A stretch of DNA of 64,000 nucleotides, from the NCBI RefSeq assembly GCF_018128965.1, contig NZ_JAAEDH010000013.1, forward strand, positions 62,001 through 126,000, in the 5' to 3' direction. The translations under genes were made by a program, and so were the position numbers. Shown here piece by piece: positions 50,174 to 59,513 of the stretch (its first letter is position 1; each line of letters opens with the position of its first letter). The notes beneath the pieces are model-generated. The model was not told where the DNA came from, made no database searches, and saw nothing but the letters and a program-made list of their open reading frames with translations. This stretch comes from Plastoroseomonas arctica. GTDB lineage: Bacteria; Pseudomonadota; Alphaproteobacteria; Acetobacterales; Acetobacteraceae.

Positions 50174-51490
50174 TCAGTCGAAGAAGCGGTTCGGCGGCCG
50201 CGGCAGGCCGAGATGCTCGCGCAGCGTGGTGCCCTCATACTCGCGGCGGAAGCGGCCGCGCCGCTGCAGCTCCGGTACCACCTGGTCGACAAAATCATCG
50301 AGGCCCCCGGGCAGCCAGGGGAACATGATGTTGAATCCGTCGCTGCCCGCGCCGTCGATCCAGGCTTCCATCGCATCGGCGATGGTCGTGGGCGTGCCGA
50401 CCATCGACAGCCCGCCATAGCCGCCCAGGCGCTGGGCCAGCTGGCGCACGGTCAGCCCCTCGCGCTCGGCAAGCCGCATCGCGCGTTCCCGCCCGCTCTT
50501 GCTCTGCTCCGTCTCGGGGATCGGCGGCAGCGGTGCGTCCGGATCGAAGGCCCGCGCATCGACGCCGAGCGCGATGGAGAGCGAGGCGATCGCGCTGTCG
50601 TAGTGCACCAGGCTGTCCAGATGCGCGCGCTTGGCCTTCGCCTCGTCCACCGTCTCGCCGATCACCACGAAGCAACCGGGCAGGATTTTTATGTGATCCG
50701 GGTCGCGCCCATACGCCTTCGCCCGCGCTTTCACGTCCGCATAAAACCGCTGGCCATCCTCCAGTGTCCCCGGCGCGCAGAACACCGCCTCCGCCGTCTC
50801 CGCCGCGATCTGCCGTCCGGCCTCGGACGACCCCGCCTGCACGATCACCGGCCAGCCCTGCACCGGGCGCGCGATGTTGAGCGGGCCGCGCACCTTCAGC
50901 TCCGGCCCCTCATGGTCCAGCGCGCGGACACGGTCGGGGTCGAAGAAGATGCCGCTCTCGACATCGCGCACCAGCGCGTCGTCGGCCCAGCCATCCCACA
51001 GGCCGGTGACCACATCGAAGAATTCGCGCGCGCGCTTGTAGCGTTCGCCATGCGCCATATGCGCGTCCTGGCCGAAATTCAGCGCGGCGTCCGGATTCGC
51101 GGTGGTCACCAGGTTCCACCCCGCGCGGCCGCCACTGATGTGGTCCAGCGAGGCGAATTTCCGGGCGACGTGATAGGGCTCGTTGTAGGTGGTGGACGCC
51201 GTCGCGATCAGGCCGATGCGCTCCGTCACGGCGGCCAGGGCGGGCAGCAGGGTGAGCGGGTCGAAGGACGTCACGGTGTGGCTGCGCTTGAGCGCATCGA
51301 CCGGCATGTTCAGGAAGGCCAGGTGGTCGGCCATGAAGAAGGCGTCGAACTTGCCGCGCTCCAGCGTCTGGATCAGGCGCTTGAGTTTCGGGAAATCGAA
51401 ATTGGCGTCGGGCCAGGCGCCGGGATAGCGCCAGGCGCCGGTGTGGATGGAGACCGGGCGCATGAAGGCGCCGAGGTGGAGCTGTTTCAT
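50174..51490 (-). CDS. NtaA/DmoA-type FMN-dependent monooxygenase (LLM class)
   Basis: A 438-residue third paralogue of this enzyme family in the window. KQLHLGAFMRPVSIHTGAWR, ASTTYNEPYHVARKFASLDH, ISGGRAGWNLVTTANPDAAL, WPVIVQAGSSEAGRQ and the C-terminal EYEGTTLREHLGLPRPPNRF are present. ATG 51490 has GGGAG about 11 nt upstream. It is the last gene of a minus-strand run with a PuuB-like oxidase, a molybdopterin hydroxylase subunit and a VOC protein (gaps 4-31 nt), which points to stepwise oxidation of one nitrogen compound. A separate FMN reductase would be needed. Confidence 0.88.
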   Translation of the reverse strand: MKQLHLGAFMRPVSIHTGAWRYPGAWPDANFDFPKLKRLIQTLERGKFDAFFMADHLAFLNMPVDALKRSHTVTSFDPLTLLPALAAVTERIGLIATASTTYNEPYHVARKFASLDHISGGRAGWNLVTTANPDAALNFGQDAHMAHGERYKRAREFFDVVTGLWDGWADDALVRDVESGIFFDPDRVRALDHEGPELKVRGPLNIARPVQGWPVIVQAGSSEAGRQIAAETAEAVFCAPGTLEDGQRFYADVKARAKAYGRDPDHIKILPGCFVVIGETVDEAKAKRAHLDSLVHYDSAIASLSIALGVDARAFDPDAPLPPIPETEQSKSGRERAMRLAEREGLTVRQLAQRLGGYGGLSMVGTPTTIADAMEAWIDGAGSDGFNIMFPWLPGGLDDFVDQVVPELQRRGRFRREYEGTTLREHLGLPRPPNRFFD

Positions 51491-51512
51491 CGGACCAGGG
51501 TCTCCCGTTCGT

Positions 51513-51872
51513 TCACGCGTGGCTCGCATGCGACAGCACGTTCACCAGCGCGCCATCGGGCGCGCGGATGAAGAAGCGCCGCACGCCCCAGGGTTCATCG
51601 GTGAGGTCATAGGCGATCTCCGCGCCCAGTTCGCGCGCGCGGGCGTGGATGGCGTCGACGTCGTCGACCTCGATCGAGATGTCGGGCACCGGCGTGCCCG
51701 ATCCGCCCTCGGAGGCGATGCTCATCTGCACGCGCGCCGTCTCGCCCGAGGCGAGGGTGACGATCCAGCCCTGGTCCATGACGACCTCGAGCCCGAACAG
51801 CGCGACGTAGAAATCCCGCGTCTCCGGCATGGCGCGGGCTGCCAGGTTCGCCACGATCCGTAGAACGGTCAT
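51513..51872 (-). CDS. VOC family protein
   Basis: A 119-residue glyoxalase-fold module. LRIVANLAARAMPETRDFYV, ALFGLEVVMDQGWIVTLAS, VPDISIEVDDVDAIHARARE and WGVRRFFIRAPDGALVNVLS match the fold. The usual metal-ligand His at the first position is not evident (LRIVAN), and the final Glu is replaced in NVLSH, so it may be a binding rather than catalytic protein. AGAGGA lies near ATG 51872. It is in the oxidase operon, 22 nt before the monooxygenase and 31 nt after the Mo-hydroxylase gene. Confidence 0.82.
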   Translation of the reverse strand: MTVLRIVANLAARAMPETRDFYVALFGLEVVMDQGWIVTLASGETARVQMSIASEGGSGTPVPDISIEVDDVDAIHARARELGAEIAYDLTDEPWGVRRFFIRAPDGALVNVLSHASHA

Positions 51873-51903
51873 GCTGTGTCCTCTCGCGACATTCGCCCGG
51901 CAA

Positions 51904-54192
51904 CTATGGAGTGGGGAGTGAGGCCGCGTTCTGCAACGCCTGCCAGACCCGCGCCGGCGTCATGGGCATGGCGACCGCGATGCCGCCGAGCGCATCCGCG
52001 ACGGCGTTGCCGATCGCGGCCGGCGCGCCGTTGGTTGGCAGCTCGCCCACGCCCTTGATGCCGAGCGGGTTGTTCGGCGTGGGCACATTGGCCAGCGCAT
52101 GGGCGAAATCGGGCACGTCGTCGGCACGCGGCATCGCGTAGTCCATCAGCGTGGCCGCGAGCGGCTGCCCCTCGGCGTCGTAGCGCGCGTCTTCCATCAG
52201 GGCCTGGCCGGCGCCGGCGCAGAAGCCGCCATGCAGCTGTCCCGCGAGCAGCATCGGGTTCACCACCACGCCGGCATCGATGGCGGCGGAGAAGCGGTCC
52301 AGCCGCACGGCGCCAGTTTCGGGGTCGATCTCGACCTCGGCGATGGCGACGCCCGCAGGCCAGGATTCCACCGTCGTGTCGAATTCGGCGCAGCCGTCGA
52401 TGCCACCGATCGCCGCGGCGAGTTCGAACAGGCCGATGTCGCGATCCGTGCCTTCGACGACGTAGCGGGCGTCGCGATAGGCGAGGTCGGCGGCGGCGAC
52501 CTCCAGCTTTTCCGCCGCCGCCTCCATGCCGGCCGCGATTGCCGCATCCGCGGCGCGCTTGAGCGTCGCACCCGAGATGATGGTCGACGAGGACCCGCCG
52601 GTACCACCGCCGCGCGGCGCGCGCGCGGTATCGCCCTGCACCACGCGCACGCTCTCGGGTGCCACGCCGAGGGCGGCCGCCACAATCTGCGCATAGGCCG
52701 TGGCGTGGCCCTGGCCCTGGCTCTGCGTGCCGGTCACCGCCTCGATCACGCCATCGGCGCCGATGCGCAGGATCGAGGTCTCGTCGCCCCAGCCGCCGGT
52801 GCCGTGCAGGTGGCAGGCGAGGCCGAAGCCGCGGAGCATTCCACGCGCTTCGCTTGCGGCACGGCGCGCGGCGAAACCATCCGCATCGGCCTCGGCCAGC
52901 GCGGCATCGAGCAGTGCGGCGCAGTCGCCGCTGTCGTAGCGGAAGCCCAGCGCGGTGCGGTAGGGGAAGGCCTCGGCGGGGATGAGGTTGAGGCGACGCA
53001 GCGCGATCGGATCGCGCCCCGTCTCGCGCGCCGCCTGGTCGATCAGGGTTTCGAGCAGGATGAAGGCCTCGGGCTTGCCGGCGCCGCGGATGGCATCGAC
53101 GGGCACCGTGTTGGAGAAGGCGCAGCGCAGCGCGATGGACGCGGCGGGAAAGGCGTAGAGGCCGGAGAGCACCTTCGCCATGCCCATCGTCGGGATGGTG
53201 GGCGCGACGGTCGAGACGAAGGCGCCGAAGTTGGCGGTGCCCTCCACCTTGATCGCGAGGAAGCGGCCCTCGGCATCGAGCGCGAGCGAGGCCTCCGCCA
53301 CCAGGTCGCGCGCATGCGTGTCGCAGAGGTGGTGCTCGGTGCGGGACTGTTCCCAGCGGATGTCGCGGTGCAGCGCGCGCGCGGCGAAGGCGACCAGCGC
53401 CTGTTCCGGATAGGGCGGCAGCTTGGGGCCGAACCCGCCGCCGACATCCTCGCTGACCACGCGCAACGCCTCGCGCGGAATGCCAAGGATGGCGCAGACC
53501 ACGCGCTGCACCAGATGCACGCCCTGCGACGGCGTGACGAGGGTGAGGGCGTCGCCCTCCCATCGCGCCAGCGCGGCACGCGTCTCCAGATAGCCGGCGA
53601 CCACGCGGTTCCCGCGATAGGCGAGGCGCGAGACGTGCGCGGCGCGCGCGAAACCGGCGGCCACCGCCTCGGCATCGCCGCGCTGCCAGTCGCAGAGAAG
53701 GTTGCCCGGTGCCTCCGCATGGATCAGCGGCGCGCCGGGCGCGAGGGCGGCGTCGCCGGTCACCACGGCGGGCAGCGGCGCGTAGTCCACCACCACCGCC
53801 TCCGCCGCGTCGCGCGCCTGGGCGAGTGTGTCGGCCACCACCATCGCGACGATCTCGCCCACATGCCGCACCTTGCCGCGGGCGATGGGCGGTCGTGAGG
53901 GTTCGATATGCCGGGCGCCGCTGACACCGAAGATCTCCGAGACCGCCGGGTTGTGTCCGAGCGCCGCGGTCTCTGCCGCTGTGATCACCGCCGCGGCGCC
54001 GGGCATGGCGCGCGCTGCCGTGGCATCGACGGCGACGACCTCTGCATGCGCGTGCGGTGAACGCAGGAACACGACGTGCAGCGCGCCAGGTGCGGCCACA
54101 TCCGCCGTGTAGCGCCCGCCGCCGATCAGTAGGCGCGCATCCTCCACCCGCCGCAGCGGCGCGCCCAGCCCAGGCAGGACATCATAGGCCAT
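51904..54192 (-). CDS. Xanthine dehydrogenase family molybdopterin-binding subunit
   Basis: A 762-residue large subunit of the molybdenum hydroxylase family (CoxL/XdhB-like), which hydroxylates heterocycles, aldehydes or CO. APLRRVEDARLLIGGGRYTA opens the protein. MoCo and active-site segments are SEDVGGGFGPKLPPYPEQAL, DAIRGAGKPEAFILLETLID, GTQSQGQGHATAYAQIVAAA and the C-terminal NPLGIKGVGELPTNGAPAAI with the catalytic Glu. No AYxCSFR of CO dehydrogenase is present. No 2Fe-2S or FAD subunit genes are adjacent, which is unusual. It starts 4 nt after the PuuB-like gene stop. Confidence 0.9.
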   Translation of the reverse strand: MAYDVLPGLGAPLRRVEDARLLIGGGRYTADVAAPGALHVVFLRSPHAHAEVVAVDATAARAMPGAAAVITAAETAALGHNPAVSEIFGVSGARHIEPSRPPIARGKVRHVGEIVAMVVADTLAQARDAAEAVVVDYAPLPAVVTGDAALAPGAPLIHAEAPGNLLCDWQRGDAEAVAAGFARAAHVSRLAYRGNRVVAGYLETRAALARWEGDALTLVTPSQGVHLVQRVVCAILGIPREALRVVSEDVGGGFGPKLPPYPEQALVAFAARALHRDIRWEQSRTEHHLCDTHARDLVAEASLALDAEGRFLAIKVEGTANFGAFVSTVAPTIPTMGMAKVLSGLYAFPAASIALRCAFSNTVPVDAIRGAGKPEAFILLETLIDQAARETGRDPIALRRLNLIPAEAFPYRTALGFRYDSGDCAALLDAALAEADADGFAARRAASEARGMLRGFGLACHLHGTGGWGDETSILRIGADGVIEAVTGTQSQGQGHATAYAQIVAAALGVAPESVRVVQGDTARAPRGGGTGGSSSTIISGATLKRAADAAIAAGMEAAAEKLEVAAADLAYRDARYVVEGTDRDIGLFELAAAIGGIDGCAEFDTTVESWPAGVAIAEVEIDPETGAVRLDRFSAAIDAGVVVNPMLLAGQLHGGFCAGAGQALMEDARYDAEGQPLAATLMDYAMPRADDVPDFAHALANVPTPNNPLGIKGVGELPTNGAPAAIGNAVADALGGIAVAMPMTPARVWQALQNAASLPTP

Positions 54193-54196
54193 GCGC

Positions 54197-55519
54197 TCAG
54201 GCCGCCATGCGGTCGAGCTTGTCACGCAGGCGGTACCATTCCCCAATCACCGGCAGCACGAGCGATGGGTCGCCCTTGTAGAAGGCGCGCGTGGGGAAGT
54301 TCAGGCCATCGAGCGCGAAGGGTTCGTTCGCGGCACCTGCCATCTTCAGCGCCACGCGATGGCCGAGCCAGGTCGCCATCGCCACGCCGCTGCCCTGGCA
54401 GCCGGCCGCGTAGTGCACGCCCTTCTCGACGCCGATATGCGGCAGCGTGTCGAAGGTGAAGGCGACGTTGCCGCACCAGGCATGGGTGATGCGCACCTTC
54501 TCCAGTTCCGGAAAGCACGCGACCATCGCCGCGCGAAGCACCGGCGCGGCATCCGTCGCCGTCTGCGAGCGGAAGGAGGCGCGGCCGCCCCACAGCACGC
54601 GCTTGCCATCCGGCGAGGGCCGGAAATAGTTCAGCACGCGCTTGGTGTCGGAGATCATGCGGCGGCCCGGAAACAGCCGCTCGATGACCTCCTCGCCCAG
54701 CTCCTCGGTCGCGATGATGTAGCTCGCCAGCGGCACCAGTCGCCGCGCGAGCCAGGGCATGGCGGAGCCCTTCGCCTTGTCGAAGGAATAGCCGTTCGTC
54801 GCGACCAGCACCGCCTTCGTGCGCACCTCGCCGCGATCCGTCACCACGCGGAAGCCATCGCCATCGGGCAGTGTCTCCTTGACCCGCACGCCATCGACCA
54901 GGATCGCGCCCGCCTTGGCCGCCGCCGCCGCCAACCCGCGCGCGTATTTCCCCGGATGGATGCTGCCGGTCGCCGCCGCCGCCATGCCGCCGTGATAGAG
55001 GTCGGAGCCTAGCATCGTGTGCTGTTCCGCGCGTGGCACCATGCGCGTCGGCAGCCCCGTCACCTCCGCCACGAACGCCGCCTTCGCCTCAAGTCCGGCA
55101 TAGTGCTTCGGCGTCCATGCGGGCACATACCGGCCGCAGCGCACGTAGTCGCACTCGATCCCCTCGCGCGCGATCGTCTCCTCGATGAAGGGGAAGCTTG
55201 CGGCCGCGGCCTCGGCCAGGCGCCGCGCGCCCTCCTTGCCATGCGTCGCCTCCAGCGCGCCGGAGGCCACCTTCAGCCCGCCCGACACCATCCCGCCATT
55301 GCGCGAGGATGCGCCCCAGCCGATGCGCTCGGCGTCGATAACCACCGGCGTGATGCCCAGCCGCCGCAGGGTCAGCGCCGCGGAGAGCCCGGCATAGCCG
55401 CCGCCCACGATCACGACCTCGGCGCTGTCGGGCAGGTCCCCGGCACGGGCGACGGACTCGGCCGCCTCCCACCACCAGGGTTTTTCCGCGAAATCATCGG
55501 CGAAGATCGACAAGGCCAC
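54197..55519 (-). CDS. FAD-dependent amine oxidoreductase (PuuB/DAO family)
   Basis: A 440-residue flavoprotein of the glycine/D-amino-acid oxidase family, closest in pattern to gamma-glutamylputrescine oxidase PuuB. The FAD site is EVVIVGGGYAGLSAALTLRR, then WGASSRNGGMVSGGL. GSIHPGKYARGLAAAAAKAG and HYAAGCQGSGVAMATWLGHR are family blocks. GTG 55519 has AAGGGG 8 nt upstream; TTG 55525 is less likely. No signal peptide. It is divergent from the polyamine-type importer (96-nt gap) and leads the Mo-hydroxylase operon, so an imported amine is the likely substrate. Confidence 0.87.
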   Translation of the reverse strand: MALSIFADDFAEKPWWWEAAESVARAGDLPDSAEVVIVGGGYAGLSAALTLRRLGITPVVIDAERIGWGASSRNGGMVSGGLKVASGALEATHGKEGARRLAEAAAASFPFIEETIAREGIECDYVRCGRYVPAWTPKHYAGLEAKAAFVAEVTGLPTRMVPRAEQHTMLGSDLYHGGMAAAATGSIHPGKYARGLAAAAAKAGAILVDGVRVKETLPDGDGFRVVTDRGEVRTKAVLVATNGYSFDKAKGSAMPWLARRLVPLASYIIATEELGEEVIERLFPGRRMISDTKRVLNYFRPSPDGKRVLWGGRASFRSQTATDAAPVLRAAMVACFPELEKVRITHAWCGNVAFTFDTLPHIGVEKGVHYAAGCQGSGVAMATWLGHRVALKMAGAANEPFALDGLNFPTRAFYKGDPSLVLPVIGEWYRLRDKLDRMAA

Positions 55520-55615
55520 GCGCAAAACCCCTTCACGCCGCGCGCCCGTCGCGCTTCACTCGGCGTCAGGGAAGATTCACGCCGGCGGCTCCAGGCTGCA
55601 AGGGGAGAGTGCGTG

Positions 55616-56731
55616 ATGCGCGATGATGAAATTCAATCATTCCACCAGGATTGCGTGGAACTCGCGCAGGAGAAGCACGCGCGCGGTCAGCTCTCGCGCC
55701 GCCAGCTGATGCAGGCGATGGCGGCGCTCGGCGGCGCAGGGCTGGCCACCGCGTCAGCCCACGCCCAGGGCACGCCGCGCGAGCTGGTGATGGTCAACTG
55801 GGGCGGCCTTGCGAACCAGGGTTTTGGGAATTTCTACGGCGACCCCTTCGCCGCCGAGAACCCCGGTTGGCGCGTGGTGCAGGACAGCTCCGGTCCCGCG
55901 ACCGGGCGCATCCGCTCCATGGTCGAAAGCGGCCGCGTCGCCTGGGATCTGTGCGACAGCTCCGCGAGCGGTGCGAAGCTGCTCGGCGGGCTGAACCTTG
56001 CCACGAAGGTGGATTATTCCATCGTCGACCGCGCCAACGTCATCGCGCCCGTCTTCGCGCTGGAATACGGCGCGGCCCCCTATTCCTTCAGCTCCGTGCT
56101 TTGCTACGACAGCTCCAAACTCCCCACCCCGCCGACCGGCTGGGCGGATTTCTGGAACCTCCAGCGCTTCCCCGGCACGCGGCTGCTGCGCCGCGACGCG
56201 GTGTGCTCGCTCGAAGCCGCGATGATCTCGATGGGCCGCCCGGCCTACCCCATCGACGTGCGCGCCGCGATGCGCCGCGTGGGCGAGCTGCGCCGCAACC
56301 TGGTGTTCTGGACCAATGGCAGCGAGAGCGAGCAGCTGATGCGCACCGGCGAGGCGGTGATGGGCCAGGTCTGGCACACCCGCGCTTCCGTGCTTGAGCG
56401 CGAGAGCAACGGCCGCATCAAGTTCATCTGGAACCAGGGCATCCTGCAACCGGGCATCTTCGTCATCCCGCGCGGAAATCCGGGTGGGGTGATGGCGCAG
56501 CGCCTGCTCGGCAGCATGCTGGCCAAGCCCGAGCCCCAGGTCGGGCTGCTCGGCCTGCTCGGCAATGGCCCGACCAATCCGCGCGCCGCGGCGTTGGTCC
56601 CCGCGGAGCTCAAGCGCTTCAACCCGACCGACCCGGCGAATGAGCGCCAGCAAGTGGCGATCGATGGGAATTGGTGGGGCGACAACTACCAGCAGGTGAA
56701 CGCGGACTTCATCGACGCCATCACCGGCTGA
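55616..56731 (+). CDS. Polyamine-type ABC substrate-binding protein (PotD-like)
   Basis: A 371-residue periplasmic protein. The long N-terminal region carries a Tat-like signal: SRRQLMQAMAALGGAGLATA, with cleavage near SAHAQ. Then come LVMVNWGGLANQGFGNFYGD, FAAENPGWRVVQDSSGPATG, FSSVLCYDSSKLPTPPTGWA and VMGQVWHTRASVL, matching the family of putrescine/spermidine binding proteins. AGGGGAG lies before ATG 55616. First gene of a complete Pot-like operon. The ligand may be a polyamine or another amine. Confidence 0.9.
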   Translation: MRDDEIQSFHQDCVELAQEKHARGQLSRRQLMQAMAALGGAGLATASAHAQGTPRELVMVNWGGLANQGFGNFYGDPFAAENPGWRVVQDSSGPATGRIRSMVESGRVAWDLCDSSASGAKLLGGLNLATKVDYSIVDRANVIAPVFALEYGAAPYSFSSVLCYDSSKLPTPPTGWADFWNLQRFPGTRLLRRDAVCSLEAAMISMGRPAYPIDVRAAMRRVGELRRNLVFWTNGSESEQLMRTGEAVMGQVWHTRASVLERESNGRIKFIWNQGILQPGIFVIPRGNPGGVMAQRLLGSMLAKPEPQVGLLGLLGNGPTNPRAAALVPAELKRFNPTDPANERQQVAIDGNWWGDNYQQVNADFIDAITG

Positions 56732-56759
56732 TGCAGCGCACATCGAAGGAGGCTGCGCC

Positions 56760-57848
56760 TTGAGCCAGGCGCATGCGCTCTCACTGGTGGGCCTCACCAA
56801 GCGCTATGGCAGCTTCACCGCCGTGAATGACGTCTCGCTCGACGTCGCGCAGGGGCAGTTCCTCACGCTGCTCGGGCCGTCGGGCAGCGGCAAGACGACC
56901 ATCCTGATGGCGATCGCGGGCTTCGTCGCGCCGAGCGCCGGCGCGATCCTGCTCGATGGCCGCGAGATCACGCCGCTGCCGCCGGAGAAGCGCGATTTCG
57001 GCATGGTGTTCCAGGGCTATGCGCTGTTCCCGCATATGACGGTTGCGGAGAACCTGGCCTTCCCGCTGCGCGTGCGCGGGATGGAGCGCGCGGAGCGCGA
57101 CACGAAGATCCGCGCGACGCTGGATCTGGTGCAGCTCAGCCAGTTCGCGGAACGCCGGCCGTCGCAGCTTTCCGGCGGGCAGCAGCAGCGCGTGGCGCTC
57201 GCCCGCGCGCTGGTGTTCGAGCCGAACCTGCTGCTGCTGGACGAGCCGCTCTCGGCGCTGGACAAGAAGCTGCGCGCGGAATTGCAGGATGAGCTGAAGA
57301 CCCTGCACCGGCGCATCGGGCGCACCTTCATCAACGTGACGCACGACCAGGAGGAGGCGATGTCGCTCTCCGACACGGTCGCCATCCTGAACCACGGCAA
57401 GCTGATCCAGATCGGCGCGCCGGATGCGCTGTATGACCGACCGCGCACGCGCTTCGTCGCGGGTTTTCTGGGTAAGTCAAACATGATCTCTGGGCGCATC
57501 GCGGAGCGCATCGGCGCCACCGCGCGTGTCAGCGTGGGCGCCACCACGCTCACGCAGCGCCTCGCCACCGGTGCGACCGGCGACACGGTGCTGCTCTCGC
57601 TCCGCCCCGAACGAATCGCGCTGCTGGGCGACGGCGAGACGGCGGAGAACATGGTCGAAGGCCACGTCAGCGCCTGGTCCTACCTCGGCGCCGGACACAG
57701 CCTGACGGTCGAGACCACGGACCTCGGTTCCCTGCGCCTGACGCTGCCGACCTGGCGCGCGCCCTTCGCGCCCGCGGAGGGCCTGACGCTGCGGCTCGGC
57801 TGGCCGTCCGATGCCGCCGCGCCCGTCGAGGATGATGGCGATGAGTAG
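56760..57848 (+). CDS. Polyamine-type ABC ATPase (PotA-like)
   Basis: A 362-residue ATPase. SLVGLTKRYGSFTAVNDVSL, Walker A GPSGSGKTTILMAIAG, FQGYALFPHMTVAENLAFPL, signature LSGGQQQRVALARAL, Walker B LLLLDEPLSALDKKLR and VTHDQEEAMSLSD are standard. A C-terminal TOBE domain follows from residue about 240. The start is TTG 56760, well supported by GAAGGAGG 6 nt upstream. It overlaps the permease start by 8 nt at its end. It energises the two permeases that follow. Confidence 0.94.
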   Translation: MSQAHALSLVGLTKRYGSFTAVNDVSLDVAQGQFLTLLGPSGSGKTTILMAIAGFVAPSAGAILLDGREITPLPPEKRDFGMVFQGYALFPHMTVAENLAFPLRVRGMERAERDTKIRATLDLVQLSQFAERRPSQLSGGQQQRVALARALVFEPNLLLLDEPLSALDKKLRAELQDELKTLHRRIGRTFINVTHDQEEAMSLSDTVAILNHGKLIQIGAPDALYDRPRTRFVAGFLGKSNMISGRIAERIGATARVSVGATTLTQRLATGATGDTVLLSLRPERIALLGDGETAENMVEGHVSAWSYLGAGHSLTVETTDLGSLRLTLPTWRAPFAPAEGLTLRLGWPSDAAAPVEDDGDE

Positions 57849-58728
57849 CGCCGTCCTCACGACGCGCGCCGCGGTGCCGGCGCCGGTGCCGCGGCACTTC
57901 GCCAATGCCGGCTGGTACGCGCTGATCCTGCCGGCGTTCCTCCTGATGACGGCGATCTACGTCGCGCCCATCCTGCAGGTGCTGGCGATTTCCGTCACTG
58001 AGCCCACAACCGGCTTGGACAATTACGAACGCCTGCTCACCAATGCCGGCGTGCAGCGCGCCATCGTGACGACGCTGCGCATCGGGCTGATCACCACCGC
58101 CATCGCGTTGCTCCTCGGCTATGTGCTCGCCTACGTGGTGGCACTCGCCTCGCCGGCGGCGCAGCGCTGGTGGCTGTTGGCCGTGCTGGTGCCGCTCTGG
58201 ATCAGCGTGCTGGTGCGCGCCTTCGCCTGGGTGACGCTGCTGCGCCGCCAGGGGCTGGTGAACCAGGGGCTGATGAATGCCGGCATCATCGACGCGCCGC
58301 TCGCGCTGGTATGGAACGAGTTGGGCATCGTCATCGGCATGGTGCACTACATGGTGCCCTACGCGGTGCTGCCGATGCTGGCCTCGATGCGGGAGATTGA
58401 CCCGCGGCTTCTCGCCGCCGCGCGTGGCCTTGGGGCGTCCCGCTTCACGGTGTTCCGGCGCGTGTTCTTCCCGCTCTCGGCACCAGGGCTCGCGGCATCC
58501 GGCGTGCTGGTGTTCATCTTCTCGCTCGGCTTCTACATCACGCCCGCGATCCTCGGCGGCGGCCGCACGCTGATGGCGGCCGAGTGGATCAAGATGCAGA
58601 TCCTCGACATCGTGCGCTGGGGGATGGGCGCGATGCTGGCGACCGTGCTGGTGATCGCTATTCTCACCACGCTCGCCGTGTTCTCGCGCGTGGTGAACCT
58701 CAAGCGCCTATTCGGGGCAGGCGCATGA
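57841..58728 (+). CDS. Polyamine-type ABC permease (PotB-like)
   Basis: A 295-residue inner-membrane permease: WYALILPAFLLMTAIYVAPI, LRIGLITTAIALLLGYVLAY, VHYMVPYAVLPMLASMREID and the EAA loop RLLAAARGLGASRFTVFRRV, then FFPLSAPGL. Six membrane segments are expected. ATG 57841 overlaps the potA-like stop (ATGAGTAG). Its own stop overlaps the PotC-like start as ATGA. It forms the channel with that subunit. Confidence 0.93.
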   Translation: MSSAVLTTRAAVPAPVPRHFANAGWYALILPAFLLMTAIYVAPILQVLAISVTEPTTGLDNYERLLTNAGVQRAIVTTLRIGLITTAIALLLGYVLAYVVALASPAAQRWWLLAVLVPLWISVLVRAFAWVTLLRRQGLVNQGLMNAGIIDAPLALVWNELGIVIGMVHYMVPYAVLPMLASMREIDPRLLAAARGLGASRFTVFRRVFFPLSAPGLAASGVLVFIFSLGFYITPAILGGGRTLMAAEWIKMQILDIVRWGMGAMLATVLVIAILTTLAVFSRVVNLKRLFGAGA

Positions 58729-59513
58729 CGGGCGGGTATGGCCCGGGGCCTTTCGCGCGGACCCTCGCGTGGATGGCGGTGATCTACCTGGTGCTGCCCA
58801 TCACCATCGTTATTCCCGTGAGCTTCACCGACCAGCGCTTTCTCTCGCTCCCGCGCGACGGCCTCAGCCTGCGCCACTACGAGAACCTGATCACGTCAGC
58901 GCCTTGGCTCTCCGCCATCGGGCAGAGCGCGATGATCGCGGTGGTGTCCACCCTGCTGGCCGTGATCGCCGGAACGCTGTGTGCCATCGGCTGCTGGCGC
59001 ATCGGCAATCGCACCACCGAATGGCTGCGCGCGCTGATGCTGCTGCCGCTGATCATCCCGTCCATCGTCTATGCGGTGGGGCTGTATCGCTATTTCGGCG
59101 CGCTGGATCTGCTCGGCACCTTCCTGGGCGTGGTGCTCGCGCATGGCGTGACCGGCATTCCCTACGTGGTCATCACCGTCTCGGCGGCGCTGTCCTCCTT
59201 CGACCCGCGGCTGGAGCAGGCGGCCCGCGGCATGGGGGCTTCGCTGTCGCAGACCTTGCGCTGGGTGATCCTGCCGCGCATCGCGCCGGGCATCGCCTCG
59301 GGTGCGATCTTTGCCTTCATCCATTCCTGGGATGAGCTGGTGATGGTGCTGTTCATCGCGAGCCGCAGCATCGTCACCCTGCCGCGAAAAATCTGGGACG
59401 GGATCAACGAGAATGCGGACCCGACGATGGCGGTGGTCGCGGTGCTGCTGATCGTGCTGACGCTCAGCCTGCTGCTGCTGGACGGCGCGTTGCGCAAGCG
59501 CCGCGACGCCTGA
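58725..59513 (+). CDS. Polyamine-type ABC permease (PotC-like)
   Basis: A 262-residue permease: LAWMAVIYLVLPITIVIPVS, FTDQRFLSLPRDGLSLRHYE, GVTGIPYVVITVSAALSSFD and the EAA loop RLEQAARGMGASLSQTLRWV, then ILPRIAPGI. The last gene of this importer. Its stop codon TGA (59511-59513) touches the reverse stop of the convergent cysteine hydrolase gene, forming TGATCA, so no terminator fits between them. Confidence 0.93.
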   Translation: MTGGYGPGPFARTLAWMAVIYLVLPITIVIPVSFTDQRFLSLPRDGLSLRHYENLITSAPWLSAIGQSAMIAVVSTLLAVIAGTLCAIGCWRIGNRTTEWLRALMLLPLIIPSIVYAVGLYRYFGALDLLGTFLGVVLAHGVTGIPYVVITVSAALSSFDPRLEQAARGMGASLSQTLRWVILPRIAPGIASGAIFAFIHSWDELVMVLFIASRSIVTLPRKIWDGINENADPTMAVVAVLLIVLTLSLLLLDGALRKRRDA

